The notes below the pieces were generated by a model, which worked only from the letters and a program-made list of their open reading frames with translations, was not told the origin of the DNA and ran no database searches. Made by a program: the position numbers and the translations under genes. A stretch of DNA of 64,000 bases from the NCBI GenBank assembly GCA_934277975.1, contig CAKQWE010000001.1, positions 124,001-188,000 on the forward strand, written 5' to 3'. The stretch comes from an uncultured Spirochaetales bacterium (GTDB lineage: Bacteria; Spirochaetota; Spirochaetia; Sphaerochaetales; Sphaerochaetaceae). Positions 44,186-52,682 of this stretch are shown in pieces. How positions within the stretch are numbered: the first letter of the stretch is position 1; each line of letters opens with the position of its first letter.

Positions 44186-44284
44186 ATGGAAGCTGGTAGT
44201 AGTAGCTTATTTGCAGACCCCGGCCCTGTTCCGCTCGGTACAATCCCTAATGGCAACGACCTCCTTTCTGAAGTCAATGCCTAA
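44186..44284 (+). CDS. 32-codon proline-rich leader peptide upstream of mgtE
   Basis: A short ORF with an excellent ribosome site (AAGGAGG seven bases before the ATG) lies in the leader between a consensus promoter and mgtE. The peptide begins MEAGSSSLFA and has a Pro-rich core ADPGPVPLGTIP, then PNGNDLL and an early stop. Its SD (AAGGAGG) is exactly complementary to CCTCCTT near the end of the ORF (44269-44278), so the RNA can switch between an open and a masked ribosome site. Pro-rich leader peptides (mgtL) sense low Mg2+ in enteric bacteria ahead of Mg2+ transporters; by analogy this may be a Mg2+ or proline sensor. It could also be an independent small protein. Confidence 0.6.
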   Translation: MEAGSSSLFADPGPVPLGTIPNGNDLLSEVNA

Positions 44285-44376
44285 ATAGGGCGCACCTTCC
44301 AAACATACAGGACCTAGATAGGACTGCAACAGCGACTCGTTCCATCAGACATCCCACAATCAGGGAGATTTTGCAT

Positions 44377-45750
44377 ATGGTTCAGAATGCAACATTGGAA
44401 AGCACTCTCAAGACACTTGTAGAGAACAAAAGATACTCGTCCGTAAAAGACATACTCGTCACCATGAATCCATCGGACATAGCTGCGATTTTCGATGACC
44501 TCACAGAGGAGCAGCTTCCAATCATGTTCAGGCTACTGCCAAAGGCGTTGGCTGCGGATTCGTTCGTTGAAATGAACACGGACAATCAGGAGCTGCTCAT
44601 AAAAGGATTCTCCGACACGGAGCTCAAGCAGGTCCTCGATGAAATGTATGTTGACGACACCGTAGATATAGTGGAGGAGATGCCGGCAAACGTAGTCAGC
44701 AGGATCCTAAGGCAGGTCACTCCTGAAAAACGCCGCGACATAAACGAAATACTACGCTACCCAGAGAACTCGGCTGGCTCCATCATGACCACCGAGTACA
44801 TATCCCTGAGCCCCAAGATGACCGTAAGCGAAGCCTTCAAGCGCATTCGCGAGACAGGCGTAGACAAGGAAACGATCTACACATGCTACGTCCTCTCATC
44901 ATTCAACAGACTACTGGGTTTGGTTTCTGCAAAGAGCCTCATGCTTGAGAAGGACGAGAACGCCACGATAGAGAGTCTCATGCAGTCCAACGTCATAACG
45001 GTGAATACCAAGATGGACCAAGAGGAAGTGGCGAAGACGCTTTCCAAGTACAACTTCATGGCCCTACCTGTCGTGGACAGCGAAGACAGGATGGTTGGAA
45101 TCGTAACCTTCGACGACGCCATGGACGTCATGGTGCAGGAGGCCACGGAAGACATCACCATCATGTCAGGTCAGACGCCTTACGAGAACACATATCTACG
45201 AACATCCCCATGGGAGCTCTTCAAGCACAGAATCCCATGGCTCATGATCCTCATGATATCCGCAACCTTCACAGGTCTCATAATCACGAACTTCGAATCC
45301 GCACTGGCAGTGCACGTAATCCTCACGGCGTTCATCCCAATGCTCATGGACACCGGTGGAAACTCTGGCTCTCAGTCGTCCGTCACAATCATACGTGCCA
45401 TATCGCTTGGAGAGGTCGAATTCACTGACATTGGAAAGGTCATCCTCAAGGAGTTCCTGACATCCCTCATGTGCGGACTTGCACTATCAGCCGCCTGCTT
45501 TGCAAAGGTCATGCTTGTGGATGGACTACTCTTCCAGAACGAATCCGTCACCTTCATGGTCGCCTTCTCAGTCAGCCTCACCATGTGTCTCACCGTCGTC
45601 ATTGCAAAGCTCATAGGTTGCACGCTGCCGCTTGTGGCCAAGAAGATAGGATTCGATCCAGCGGTCATGGCCAGCCCGTTCATCACGACAATCGTCGATG
45701 CCCTATCCCTTCTAATCTACTTTGCAATCGCCACGGCAATCCTGTTCTAG
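44377..45750 (+). CDS. mgtE: magnesium transporter MgtE
   Basis: A 457-residue Mg2+ channel. The N-terminal helical (MgtE_N) superhelix is followed by a pair of CBS domains (about 135-255: YPENSAGSIMTTEYISL, ALPVVDSEDRMVGIVTFDD) that sense cytosolic Mg2+, and five membrane helices at the C-terminus with the pore motif MLMDTGGNSGSQSS. The ATG at 44377 is preferred to a TTG two codons upstream; GGGAG lies upstream. The long leader with its own small ORF suggests control at transcription elongation or translation. A 167-bp MITE begins within two bases of its stop codon. Confidence 0.95.
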   Translation: MVQNATLESTLKTLVENKRYSSVKDILVTMNPSDIAAIFDDLTEEQLPIMFRLLPKALAADSFVEMNTDNQELLIKGFSDTELKQVLDEMYVDDTVDIVEEMPANVVSRILRQVTPEKRRDINEILRYPENSAGSIMTTEYISLSPKMTVSEAFKRIRETGVDKETIYTCYVLSSFNRLLGLVSAKSLMLEKDENATIESLMQSNVITVNTKMDQEEVAKTLSKYNFMALPVVDSEDRMVGIVTFDDAMDVMVQEATEDITIMSGQTPYENTYLRTSPWELFKHRIPWLMILMISATFTGLIITNFESALAVHVILTAFIPMLMDTGGNSGSQSSVTIIRAISLGEVEFTDIGKVILKEFLTSLMCGLALSAACFAKVMLVDGLLFQNESVTFMVAFSVSLTMCLTVVIAKLIGCTLPLVAKKIGFDPAVMASPFITTIVDALSLLIYFAIATAILF

Positions 45751-45751
45751 G

Positions 45752-45918
45752 GAGGAGCTCTCAAAACTATGCTTTGTGTGGATTGGACATGGATTGCCGA
45801 GATGAAAACCGCCTGAAGTGGCTGAGATAATACTTTGTGTATTATGAAGTTGCTGAAGGCGGTATTCCAGCCGTGCAGGGCATGGCCAAGACGCATGAAG
45901 GAGTTTTGGAAGTTCTTC
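45752..45918. mobile_element. MITE-like 167-bp element, copy 2
   Basis: Same length as copies at 8569 and 51692. The ends have diverged (GAGGAGCTCTCAAAACT left; AGTTTTGGAAGTTCTTC right) but the interior TGCTTTGTGTGGATTGGACA and ATAATAC/GTATTAT stem are intact. It starts one base after the mgtE stop codon. A clear target duplication is no longer visible. Confidence 0.8.
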
Positions 45919-46022
45919 CAGGCCATCGTTTTTCAGACTCTTCACGTTTTTCTCAAGGATTGACGCTTCTTGACGAAGGTGCTCGAAATGCAATGCACAA
46001 TGGCGGAACAATGGAATCCGTG

Positions 46023-46112
46023 CGTTTTCCGTGCGCCCCGTAAACCCCATACGCCCCGTGCATCCCATACGCCCCGTAAGGCCCGTGCACCCCGTAAGCC
46101 CCGTGCGCCCCG
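46023..46112. repeat. 9-bp tandem array (ten units)
   Basis: Ten 9-mers alternating around TACGCCCCG, TAAGCCCCG and TGCATCCCA in strict phase, between the MITE after mgtE and the convergent stop at 46133. Very GC-rich compared with its surroundings. Confidence 0.8.
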
Positions 46113-46132
46113 CGGGACGGATGCCATGAAAG

Positions 46133-46870
46133 CTACTCGAAGTACTTCCTGAGCTTTAGGAAGTCCTTGAACTCGAAGTGTCCTTCAAGGAACTTTGACA
46201 CGGCTCCAATCATGGAGCCGTTCACAAGGGCGCAGAACACGGTCCCAAGCTTAACACCCTCAAAGTGCCAAAGGCCAAAGAAGGCGAACGACATGGCAAT
46301 GCTTATGGCGCAGCTTGAGCAGTCGTATATGGTCTTGAACCGGTTTATGTCCATTCCAATGCGGTGAGAAACCTCTTTGACGAAAAGCTCATACACCTCA
46401 GGCGATATGTAGGAATGGAAGAAGAACGAAATCCCTATTGCGCAAAGGACCATGCCGCCAACGAACATGGCAAGCCTAGCCCATACTGGCTGGGCGTCAA
46501 GGTTCTTCACCACCCACATGCAGAAATCCAGCGTAAAGCCATAGACCACCGCCGTAACGAACGAGAAAAGGTACGACAGCCTGAATTTTCTAAGAATGAC
46601 CACCATTGCAAGAAGGAGCACCGCCTGCAACGTGTACTCCGCCATGCCAAAAGTGAAGAAAGGATACATTGGCGACAACTTGAGATGAAGAAGGTACGCA
46701 GGAGCCACCACCATGGAGACCCCAAAGTTGGCCTTCTCCATGAACGCCACACCAAATGCCACGGCAACTATCCCAACTGCATATGCAAGCTCGTTGGAGA
46801 AGACGGGCCTTCCGTTTTCAATCTTCACATCGTTTGCATCACTTTTCTTCGTCTTGACTGCTTCGCTCAT
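46133..46870 (-). CDS. integral membrane protein (YczE/YitT-like)
   Basis: A 245-residue membrane protein with about five to six helices, beginning after a charged 25-residue N-terminus (GIVAVAFGVAFMEKANFGVS). The pattern resembles YczE/DUF6198-type membrane proteins of Firmicutes, whose function is unclear. Helices continue to about residue 215, ending in a short cytosolic tail. No adjacent operon partner is evident. Confidence 0.7.
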   Translation of the reverse strand: MSEAVKTKKSDANDVKIENGRPVFSNELAYAVGIVAVAFGVAFMEKANFGVSMVVAPAYLLHLKLSPMYPFFTFGMAEYTLQAVLLLAMVVILRKFRLSYLFSFVTAVVYGFTLDFCMWVVKNLDAQPVWARLAMFVGGMVLCAIGISFFFHSYISPEVYELFVKEVSHRIGMDINRFKTIYDCSSCAISIAMSFAFFGLWHFEGVKLGTVFCALVNGSMIGAVSKFLEGHFEFKDFLKLRKYFE

Positions 46871-46921
46871 GGTTGGAAGTATAGACGTCCTCGCATATGT
46901 TCTACAAGATTCTTTGTTTTA

Positions 46922-47015
46922 GAGGAACTTTCAAAACTATGCTTTGTGTGGATTGGACATGGATTGCCGCGATGGAAGTCGCCTGAAGCAACTGTGACAG
47001 ATACTACAACTGCCA
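46922..47015. mobile_element. truncated copy of the 167-bp MITE
   Basis: The left half is nearly perfect (GAGGAACTTTCAAAACTATG and the GATTGGACATGGATTGCCG interior), then homology fades after about 47000, where a 9-bp array takes over. The right terminal repeat is absent. Confidence 0.75.
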
Positions 47016-47120
47016 CAACCACTACAACATCTACAGATTCGCCACAGATCCCACCAGAGCAACCACGCTCACCTTGCTCACCATGCTTACAAACCCACCA
47101 CACTCACCATTGCTACAAAT
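46991..47120. repeat. long 9-bp tandem array (about 14 units)
   Basis: Continuous 9-bp phase from ACTGTGACA, GATACTACA, ACTGCCACA, ACCACTACA through GCTCACCTT, GCTCACCAT and GCTTACAAA to GCTACAAAT. The unit changes gradually from ACTACA-type to GCTCACC-type without losing phase. It replaces the right half of the MITE. The second half resembles 29282-29317. Confidence 0.75.
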
Positions 47121-47166
47121 TACTTACAACTTCCAAATCCAAATCAAAACTTTGATACAGTCTAGT

Positions 47167-48108
47167 CTACAGTCTAGCGCACTTTTCTTTGGAACCAAAG
47201 CTGCCGTTGACCACAACAATGCCCACCGCAATCAACCCCAAAGCGACGACATACCTCGTTTGAAGGACATTCTCGCCCAAAAGCAGAGATGACAGTATGG
47301 CCCCCGTGATTGGATTTATGCATTGGCATACGCTGATCCTTCCAACCGGGTTGGATTTGAGAAGGGCGTTCCAAAGAAGGAAGCAGACCGATGATATCAA
47401 GGAAAGGGCAATAAGGAGAGTCCATCCCCTTGCACCGCCATTTCCAAGCCTTCCTCCAGAAGCAAGACCCAGGACAAGAAGCTCCGCACCGCCAATCAGC
47501 AGACTGCTGTATGAACATACAACAGGGTTCGTTTTCTTTATGAGTTTGCGAACCAAGCTTGAACTCAATGCAAACGATGTGCAGGAAAGGAAGAACATCC
47601 CCTCCCCCCTAAACGATATGCTTCCAAGATCTCCACCATACAAAAAGCAGAATACAACGCCTGCAAAGGCTATAAGACAGCCAAGGCCTTTCTTGAAGGT
47701 TATGTGGTCGTCCTTAAAGAACAGATGTGCAAAGAGCGTCGCCGTAATTATCTGGGAGCCGTTGAGTATTGAGCAATGAACGGACGAGGTGTAGATCATG
47801 CTTGGAAATTGAAGTGCGTATACAAGGCCTATCTGCACCGTGCCTATGATGAATACGGAACCCACCTCTGATTTGTCAGGCAAAACAAGTCTCTTTTCGG
47901 AAGCGATTGCAACAAGAAGAAGTATCAGCCCTGCGATCAGCATTCTCACGGCAACGAACATGATGGTGTCGCCCACCGTCGTAGTTGAGAACTCTTTGTA
48001 TGCAAGCTTTATGAGGACAAACGCCGATCCCCAGATGATCTGGCTCAACAGAGCGAGTAGAAAAGCTCCAACGGGGTCCGAGATGATTTTTCCAGTTCTT
48101 CCTTCCAT
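47167..48108 (-). CDS. EamA/DMT-family transporter
   Basis: A 313-residue drug/metabolite-type transporter with ten predicted helices in two EamA repeats (first from about residue 14, LLALLSQIIWGSAFVLIKLA; second from about 155, SCTSFALSSSLVRKLI). These export or import small metabolites or amino acids; the substrate is unknown. Ends with a short Lys/Cys-containing tail. No ribosome site is obvious; the next gene upstream is tRNA-Cys, whose terminator lies between them. Confidence 0.88.
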   Translation of the reverse strand: MEGRTGKIISDPVGAFLLALLSQIIWGSAFVLIKLAYKEFSTTTVGDTIMFVAVRMLIAGLILLLVAIASEKRLVLPDKSEVGSVFIIGTVQIGLVYALQFPSMIYTSSVHCSILNGSQIITATLFAHLFFKDDHITFKKGLGCLIAFAGVVFCFLYGGDLGSISFRGEGMFFLSCTSFALSSSLVRKLIKKTNPVVCSYSSLLIGGAELLVLGLASGGRLGNGGARGWTLLIALSLISSVCFLLWNALLKSNPVGRISVCQCINPITGAILSSLLLGENVLQTRYVVALGLIAVGIVVVNGSFGSKEKCARL

Positions 48109-48140
48109 GACAGTACTTCGTGTTGGGCACAGCCCATCTA

Positions 48141-48170
48141 AAGCAAAACCCAGGCTCTTCAGCCCGGGTT
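48141..48170 (-). terminator. rho-independent terminator of tRNA-Cys
   Basis: Minus-strand stem ACCCGGGCT-GAAG-AGCCTGGGT (one G-T pair) followed by TTTTGCTTT, eight bases beyond the tRNA discriminator base. Confidence 0.85.
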
Positions 48171-48177
48171 CCTCTTT

Positions 48178-48251
48178 AGGTGCCGACCGGATTTGAACCG
48201 GTGAACAACGGTTTTGCAGACCGCCCCCTTAGACCACTTGGGTACAGCACC
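48178..48251 (-). tRNA. trnC: tRNA-Cys (GCA)
   Basis: Full cloverleaf on the minus strand: acceptor GGTGCTG/CGGCACC, anticodon loop CTGCAAA (anticodon GCA) on a five-pair stem, T-arm ACCGG-TTCAAAT-CCGGT, and discriminator U73, the identity base for cysteine. CCA is not encoded. It has its own promoter and terminator and so is a single-gene unit. Confidence 0.97.
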
Positions 48252-48262
48252 AATGCCCTATT

Positions 48263-48291
48263 AACATAGCAGAAAAAAAAGCCCGTTGCAA
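48263..48291 (-). promoter_or_regulatory. tRNA-Cys promoter
   Basis: TTGCAA, 17-bp spacer with a T8 run, TATGTT, then 11 bases to the first base of the tRNA. A MITE left-end remnant (GAGGAACTT at 48292-48300) touches the -35 box. Confidence 0.65.
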
Positions 48292-48335
48292 GAGGAACTT
48301 TGAGAGGATGTGAAAGAGAATCCTGTAACAACCAA

Positions 48336-48863
48336 TCACTCTTGATCCTTCTTTTGTCGAATCGCTTTCCTTACGGTGTCCACCAACATGAAGTAGGACA
48401 GATTGAAATCAAAGACCTTCAGAAAACCGTAGCGCTCGTAGAAACTCCTGGAGGTTTCCTTCGCATCCACTATTATGAGATACAGTCCGGTTATATCGGC
48501 AACCTGAAGCACCTTCTTGAAGGCCTGGGACAAAAGCCATTTGCCTACGCCTTTTCCCTGACATTTTCCATCGACTGCAAGTCGTGCAATCCTCAATGCA
48601 GGAATGGGGTATTTTGGAAGTTTTCCTTTGAAATCATCAGGCATCTCCTGATATGCCACCTGTGCGGTTGAAAGAGTGAAATATCCACAAATCCTATCAT
48701 CCACATCCAAAGCGACGAAGGTCTTTCCAATGCCAAGGCTGTCGTTCTTGGAAGCGTACCTGGAGAGAAATCCGTTCAGAGCATCTATTCCACAATCGAA
48801 TTCCTTGAGTTTGGACTTGGAGGAGACCTCTTTTATCGAAACCAATCTGTATCCTTCAATCAT
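48336..48863 (-). CDS. GNAT toxin of a TacT-type toxin-antitoxin pair
   Basis: A 175-residue GNAT acetyltransferase of the TacT/AtaT class, whose members acetylate the amino group of charged tRNAs and stop translation. It shows RLAVDGKCQGKGVGKWLL (acetyl-CoA loop, about residues 93-110) and the SFYERYGF segment near 138 with the catalytic-type tyrosine. The ATG at 48863 lies inside the end of the antitoxin gene (8-base overlap), the usual coupled arrangement. The neighbouring tRNA-Cys is probably coincidental. Confidence 0.88.
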   Translation of the reverse strand: MIEGYRLVSIKEVSSKSKLKEFDCGIDALNGFLSRYASKNDSLGIGKTFVALDVDDRICGYFTLSTAQVAYQEMPDDFKGKLPKYPIPALRIARLAVDGKCQGKGVGKWLLSQAFKKVLQVADITGLYLIIVDAKETSRSFYERYGFLKVFDFNLSYFMLVDTVRKAIRQKKDQE

Positions 48864-49113
48864 CAAAAAGGTCCTTCAATGCATCATTGGGCTCTGGAGG
48901 ATTCTCCAGAACGGACATGACCAAGTCCCTGTCTCGGTTGGAAAGCAACAGAGTTTCGTTCTCTATCAAATCAATCTGAGCCTGCTTCAAGGACGATTCA
49001 AGGACATATGAAGAAAGGGAGACGTGTTTGAGCTCCGCAGCCCTCTCGAGAAGGGTTTTCTGGTGTGTGTTGGCCCTAAGGTCTATTCGTACATCCTTCA
49101 ACGCTATTGCCAT
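48856..49113 (-). CDS. DUF1778 (TacA-type) antitoxin
   Basis: An 85-residue antitoxin with an N-terminal ribbon-helix-helix (VRIDLRANTHQKTLLERAAE) that would bind its own promoter and a C-terminal toxin-neutralising tail ending NDALKDLFDD. The ATG at 49113 has GGGAGG about eight bases upstream. First gene of the two-gene unit; overlaps the toxin start. Confidence 0.9.
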   Translation of the reverse strand: MAIALKDVRIDLRANTHQKTLLERAAELKHVSLSSYVLESSLKQAQIDLIENETLLLSNRDRDLVMSVLENPPEPNDALKDLFDD

Positions 49114-49285
49114 ATTCGTCACCTCCCTTACAAGCTTTTCAAATACACATAAAAATGTACACACATATGACACACAAAATCAAGAACTCCAAACCAGTAT
49201 CCACAATACAATCGGCCTTGCTATTTGGGATGAATTGGACGAAAATGAAGACAAGCGCGGGCGGTGGCCTGTCCAAGGAGGTTCT

Positions 49286-51664
49286 ATGGCGGATAGACAG
49301 CACATGATAAGACTCGATGGCAAGGGGACGACGTACATCATGCGTATAGACGAGGCGGGGCATCTTGAGAACCTCTACTACGGGAAGAAGCTAAGGCAGG
49401 ATGCCATGGTGGACGCACTGCTTCCAAAGAGGGAGGCCCCAATTGGAATTGGTGCAGGATATTCGGAGACGAACCCACTCCTCTACTTGGAGACTTCGTG
49501 TCTGGAGACCAGTACACCAGGCAAAGGCGACTACAGAAGCCCTGCCGTCGTTGTGGAGTATTCCAAGGGGATGCAGACACTGGATTTCGTTTACAAGGCC
49601 CACCGCATCCTGGAGGGGAAACCAAGCCGTTTCGAGAGCTTTGCCCAGTCATATGCAAACGACAACGAAGCCACGACCATAGAGATACAGCTTGAGGACA
49701 AGGTGCTCCCAATAACGCTGCAACTCAACTATACGGTGTTTCCAAACTGCGATACGATGGTCCGTAGCGCCACTATAACCAACAAAACCGCAACTACAGT
49801 GCTTATAAAGAACATCGCAAGTCTTCAATTGGACATTCCAAGTGCGCAGTGGAACGTTGTAAGCTTCGATGGAGCCTGGGCTCGTGAGAGACATATCACA
49901 AGGCAGGCATTGAGGCCAGGCAAGTTGGAGTTCAGCTCAACGGTTGGAGTCAGCGGGGCCGCCCACAACCCCTGCATATTCCTTGAAAGCCCGGACTGCA
50001 CTGCAAACCGCGGCAACTGCTATGCATTCAATCTCATATACAGCGGAGACCACAGAGAGGTCGTTGAGCTTTCACCTTATGGAATCACAAGGTTCCAGAC
50101 TGGAATAAACCCACAGTCATTCACATGGAAGCTCCTTCCAAATGCAAGCTTTACAACACCTGAGGCCGTCATGACGTACTCATGTCTTGGCAACAACGGA
50201 GCAAGTGCGAACATGCATGAATTCGTGAACAACCACATAGTACGAGGTCATTGGAAGTTCAGGGAGCGTCCAATACTGTGCAACAACTGGGAGGCAACAT
50301 ACTTCAACTTCAACGAGAAGAAGCTTCTTGACCTTGCAAAGGCCGCGAAAGACCTTGGAATAGAGCTCTTCGTCCTAGACGATGGATGGTTTGGAACGCG
50401 TGACGACGACACCACAAGCCTTGGCGACTGGATCGTGAATGCAAAGAAGCTTCCTTCCGGGCTCACAAGGCTTTCCGAGAAGATCCACGACCTTGGTCTT
50501 ATGTTTGGAATCTGGGTCGAACCTGAGATGATAAGCCGCAAGAGCCTCCTCTTTGAAAAGCACCCAGACTGGATGGTTGCAATCCCGGACAGGGCCCCTT
50601 CCGTTGGGAGGAACCAGTTCATACTTGACCTTACAAGAAAGGAAGTGCGGGACTACATATTCGATGCATTGTCCGATGTCTTCAAGCTTGGAATGGTGGA
50701 CTATGTGAAGTGGGATATGAACCGCACCTTCACAGACCACTACAGCACACTCTTCACAAGCATGACGGAGTTCAACTACCGCTACATCTCGGGTCTGTAC
50801 GAACTTCTTGGACGACTGACCGCAGCTTTCCCAAGGATTCTCTTCGAAGGATGCTCCTCCGGTGGAAACCGCTATGACCTTGGAATGCTGTGCTACATGC
50901 CACAGATATGGACCAGCGACAACACAGACGCCTACTGCCGCACACTCATACAGGACGGGACTTCATACGGCTACCCGGTCTCGGCCATGGGCGCACACGT
51001 ATCGGAATCGCCAAACCACCAGACCCTGCGCCGCAGCGACATAGAATCGCGCTTCAACGTGGCGGCATTTGGAGCCTTTGGCTACGAACTGGACCTCACC
51101 GCTCTGAACGCCCAACAAAAGGCCACGGTCAAAGCCCAGGTCGAATTCTACAAGAAGCACCGCTCGCTACTGCAGTTTGGACACTTCATAAGACTTGAGG
51201 AGAATTCCAATGCCGATAGCTCTGTGATTGCCCATTCAAGCGGAAAGACCCGCTGGGCTGTTGTGAACGAAGACCTAAGCGAAATGATAGTCCTGGATTT
51301 CCAAACCCTCAACGAACCAAACCCTGGACAGGACACGCTAAGGATTCCATTCGCCCGTCCGGACTTCGACTACGAAGTTGTTCCGCGCCCTCAGCGCATA
51401 AACCTGGATGTCTTTGGAAGTCTCATAAACATGTTCGCACCCGTGAACCTGTCAGGCGAAAGCCGTCTCAAGCAAATGCTCCTTGACAACTACACCCTCA
51501 AGAGCGAAGACGAACACTACGTAGTCTCTGGCGATGTCCTCGCCTACGGAGGCCTACGCCTCAATCCACAGTTCGGAGGCACAGGCTACAACAACAAAGT
51601 GCGCGTCCTAGGCGACTTTGGCTCACGCCTCTACTACATCGTGAGAATCAAAAAGAGCAAATAG
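49286..51664 (+). CDS. galA: alpha-galactosidase, GH36
   Basis: A 792-residue cytoplasmic GH36 enzyme releasing galactose from melibiose/raffinose-type oligosaccharides. Catalytic nucleophile Asp477 in DYVKWDMN, acid/base Asp545 in WTSDNTDA, and the substrate-binding FEGCSSGGNRYDLGML. An N-terminal beta-sandwich (about 1-310) and C-terminal beta domain flank the barrel. AGGAGG lies four bases before the ATG at 49286; a longer frame would overlap the antitoxin gene antisense. No sugar transporter is adjacent. Confidence 0.96.
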   Translation: MADRQHMIRLDGKGTTYIMRIDEAGHLENLYYGKKLRQDAMVDALLPKREAPIGIGAGYSETNPLLYLETSCLETSTPGKGDYRSPAVVVEYSKGMQTLDFVYKAHRILEGKPSRFESFAQSYANDNEATTIEIQLEDKVLPITLQLNYTVFPNCDTMVRSATITNKTATTVLIKNIASLQLDIPSAQWNVVSFDGAWARERHITRQALRPGKLEFSSTVGVSGAAHNPCIFLESPDCTANRGNCYAFNLIYSGDHREVVELSPYGITRFQTGINPQSFTWKLLPNASFTTPEAVMTYSCLGNNGASANMHEFVNNHIVRGHWKFRERPILCNNWEATYFNFNEKKLLDLAKAAKDLGIELFVLDDGWFGTRDDDTTSLGDWIVNAKKLPSGLTRLSEKIHDLGLMFGIWVEPEMISRKSLLFEKHPDWMVAIPDRAPSVGRNQFILDLTRKEVRDYIFDALSDVFKLGMVDYVKWDMNRTFTDHYSTLFTSMTEFNYRYISGLYELLGRLTAAFPRILFEGCSSGGNRYDLGMLCYMPQIWTSDNTDAYCRTLIQDGTSYGYPVSAMGAHVSESPNHQTLRRSDIESRFNVAAFGAFGYELDLTALNAQQKATVKAQVEFYKKHRSLLQFGHFIRLEENSNADSSVIAHSSGKTRWAVVNEDLSEMIVLDFQTLNEPNPGQDTLRIPFARPDFDYEVVPRPQRINLDVFGSLINMFAPVNLSGESRLKQMLLDNYTLKSEDEHYVVSGDVLAYGGLRLNPQFGGTGYNNKVRVLGDFGSRLYYIVRIKKSK

Positions 51665-51691
51665 AGGCAACAGCCTTTCTTATTGGTTCCT

Positions 51692-51858
51692 GAGCAACTT
51701 TCAAAACTATGCTTTGTGCGAATTGGCCATGGATTGCCGAGATGGAAGTCGTCTGAGGCAACTGAAATAATACTTTGTGTATCATGAAGTTGTTGAAGGC
51801 GGGGTTTCAGCTGTGCAAGGCATGGTCAGAACGCATGAAGGAGTTTTGAAAGTTGCTC
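51692..51858. mobile_element. MITE-like 167-bp element, copy 3
   Basis: Terminal repeats GAGCAACTTTCAAAACT and AGTTTTGAAAGTTGCTC are perfect complements. Both carry the same change relative to copy 1 (GAGGAAC to GAGCAAC), so the pairing is preserved. Interior arms CAACT/AGTTG differ from copy 1 (GCGACT/AGTCGC) but still pair. The element ends one base before the stop codon of the convergent gene at 51860. Confidence 0.85.
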
Positions 51859-51859
51859 T

Positions 51860-52672
51860 TCACTTCAGATACAGCTCAATGAGCTTGTCCACATATCTGG
51901 TGTCCAATGGACTCGTCGAGGTCTCGAAGGTCACTATCAGCCTCCTGCCAGGCACTATGCCGTAGGCGGCGAACCACTCCACCTTCTCCTTCGATTTCAC
52001 CGAATAATTTGGATCGTCCATCTTCCCAAGATGCTCCCAGTAGAACTCCTCAAGTGTCCTCGTGTTCAGCACCGTGAAGTCAGGATGCCTTATGGACACG
52101 CCTTCGTTGGGAGAGAACGCAAGCTCGTAGTGGTACGGAACCCCTCTGCAGTACAGCCTGTCGGCTATGAGTATCTCGCTCTTGGACCTCACATGCTCAC
52201 CCCTCATGGTGTAGTGCGGGGAGTCCTTTGGGACGTCCCCCTTGTAGAAGCGCTTTGGAGACGGCCTGCTCCACATGGCTATGAAGCCTTCGTCGGTAGC
52301 GGGATTTGGTGCTATGTATCGTCTCAGGGACTCCGGCATCGTGGACATCACATCGTCGAGCGTCATTGGCCCCTTCCCTTTCGAAAGCCTCTCCAACGTC
52401 CTTTCGAGCTCCTTCTTCTGCCTTGCGGCCACCTTGAGGAGGCTTTGGTCGTACTTCTTCTGGGAGAGGGCCTTCACCAGAGGTTCCTTGTCCTTTCCCA
52501 GGTATTCGAGGGTTTCCTTACCCTCGCACTTCAGGTAATGGCTCAGATGTCCATTGGATGTCTTAGAGAGAAGAACCCCGGCAGGAGCGTCATTCAAACG
52601 CTTCTGCAGATTCAGAGTCAAGGCTTCCAGTTCATCTATTCTCCCTTGGAGGGTTTTGAATACGTCTATCAT
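51860..52672 (-). CDS. PD-(D/E)XK nuclease-like protein of unknown function
   Basis: A 270-residue protein. Residues 1 to about 110 are charged and coiled-coil-like (LQGRIDELEALTLNLQKRL; KELERTLERLSKGKG). The C-terminal half resembles a restriction-endonuclease fold: VRSKSEILIADRLYCRGVPY (helix with Glu), HPDFTVLN (catalytic-type Asp), FYWEHLGKMDD and RLIVTFET. No methylase or specificity partner is adjacent. Four operator-like words (TTAGACTTTT/AAAAGTCTAA) lie 11-88 bp upstream. A MITE abuts the stop codon. Likely an accessory gene; function not recognised. Confidence 0.65.
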   Translation of the reverse strand: MIDVFKTLQGRIDELEALTLNLQKRLNDAPAGVLLSKTSNGHLSHYLKCEGKETLEYLGKDKEPLVKALSQKKYDQSLLKVAARQKKELERTLERLSKGKGPMTLDDVMSTMPESLRRYIAPNPATDEGFIAMWSRPSPKRFYKGDVPKDSPHYTMRGEHVRSKSEILIADRLYCRGVPYHYELAFSPNEGVSIRHPDFTVLNTRTLEEFYWEHLGKMDDPNYSVKSKEKVEWFAAYGIVPGRRLIVTFETSTSPLDTRYVDKLIELYLK

Positions 52673-52682
52673 AGATACAGTT

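Noticed and set aside
44143..44376. M-box Mg2+ riboswitch before mgtE
   Set aside because: The conserved M-box core and its three-helix layout are not visible; the leader instead holds a small ORF with SD/anti-SD pairing.
46023..46112. Pro/Arg-rich peptide encoded by the 9-bp array
   Set aside because: A frame reading APRKPRAPRG exists because the period is divisible by three, but there is no ribosome site or promoter, and the 10-bp array at 23096 cannot be coding in this way.
48178..48863. tRNA-Cys and TacT as one functional unit
   Set aside because: Known TacT/AtaT toxins act on charged tRNAs, but the tRNA gene has its own promoter and terminator; the closeness is probably chance.
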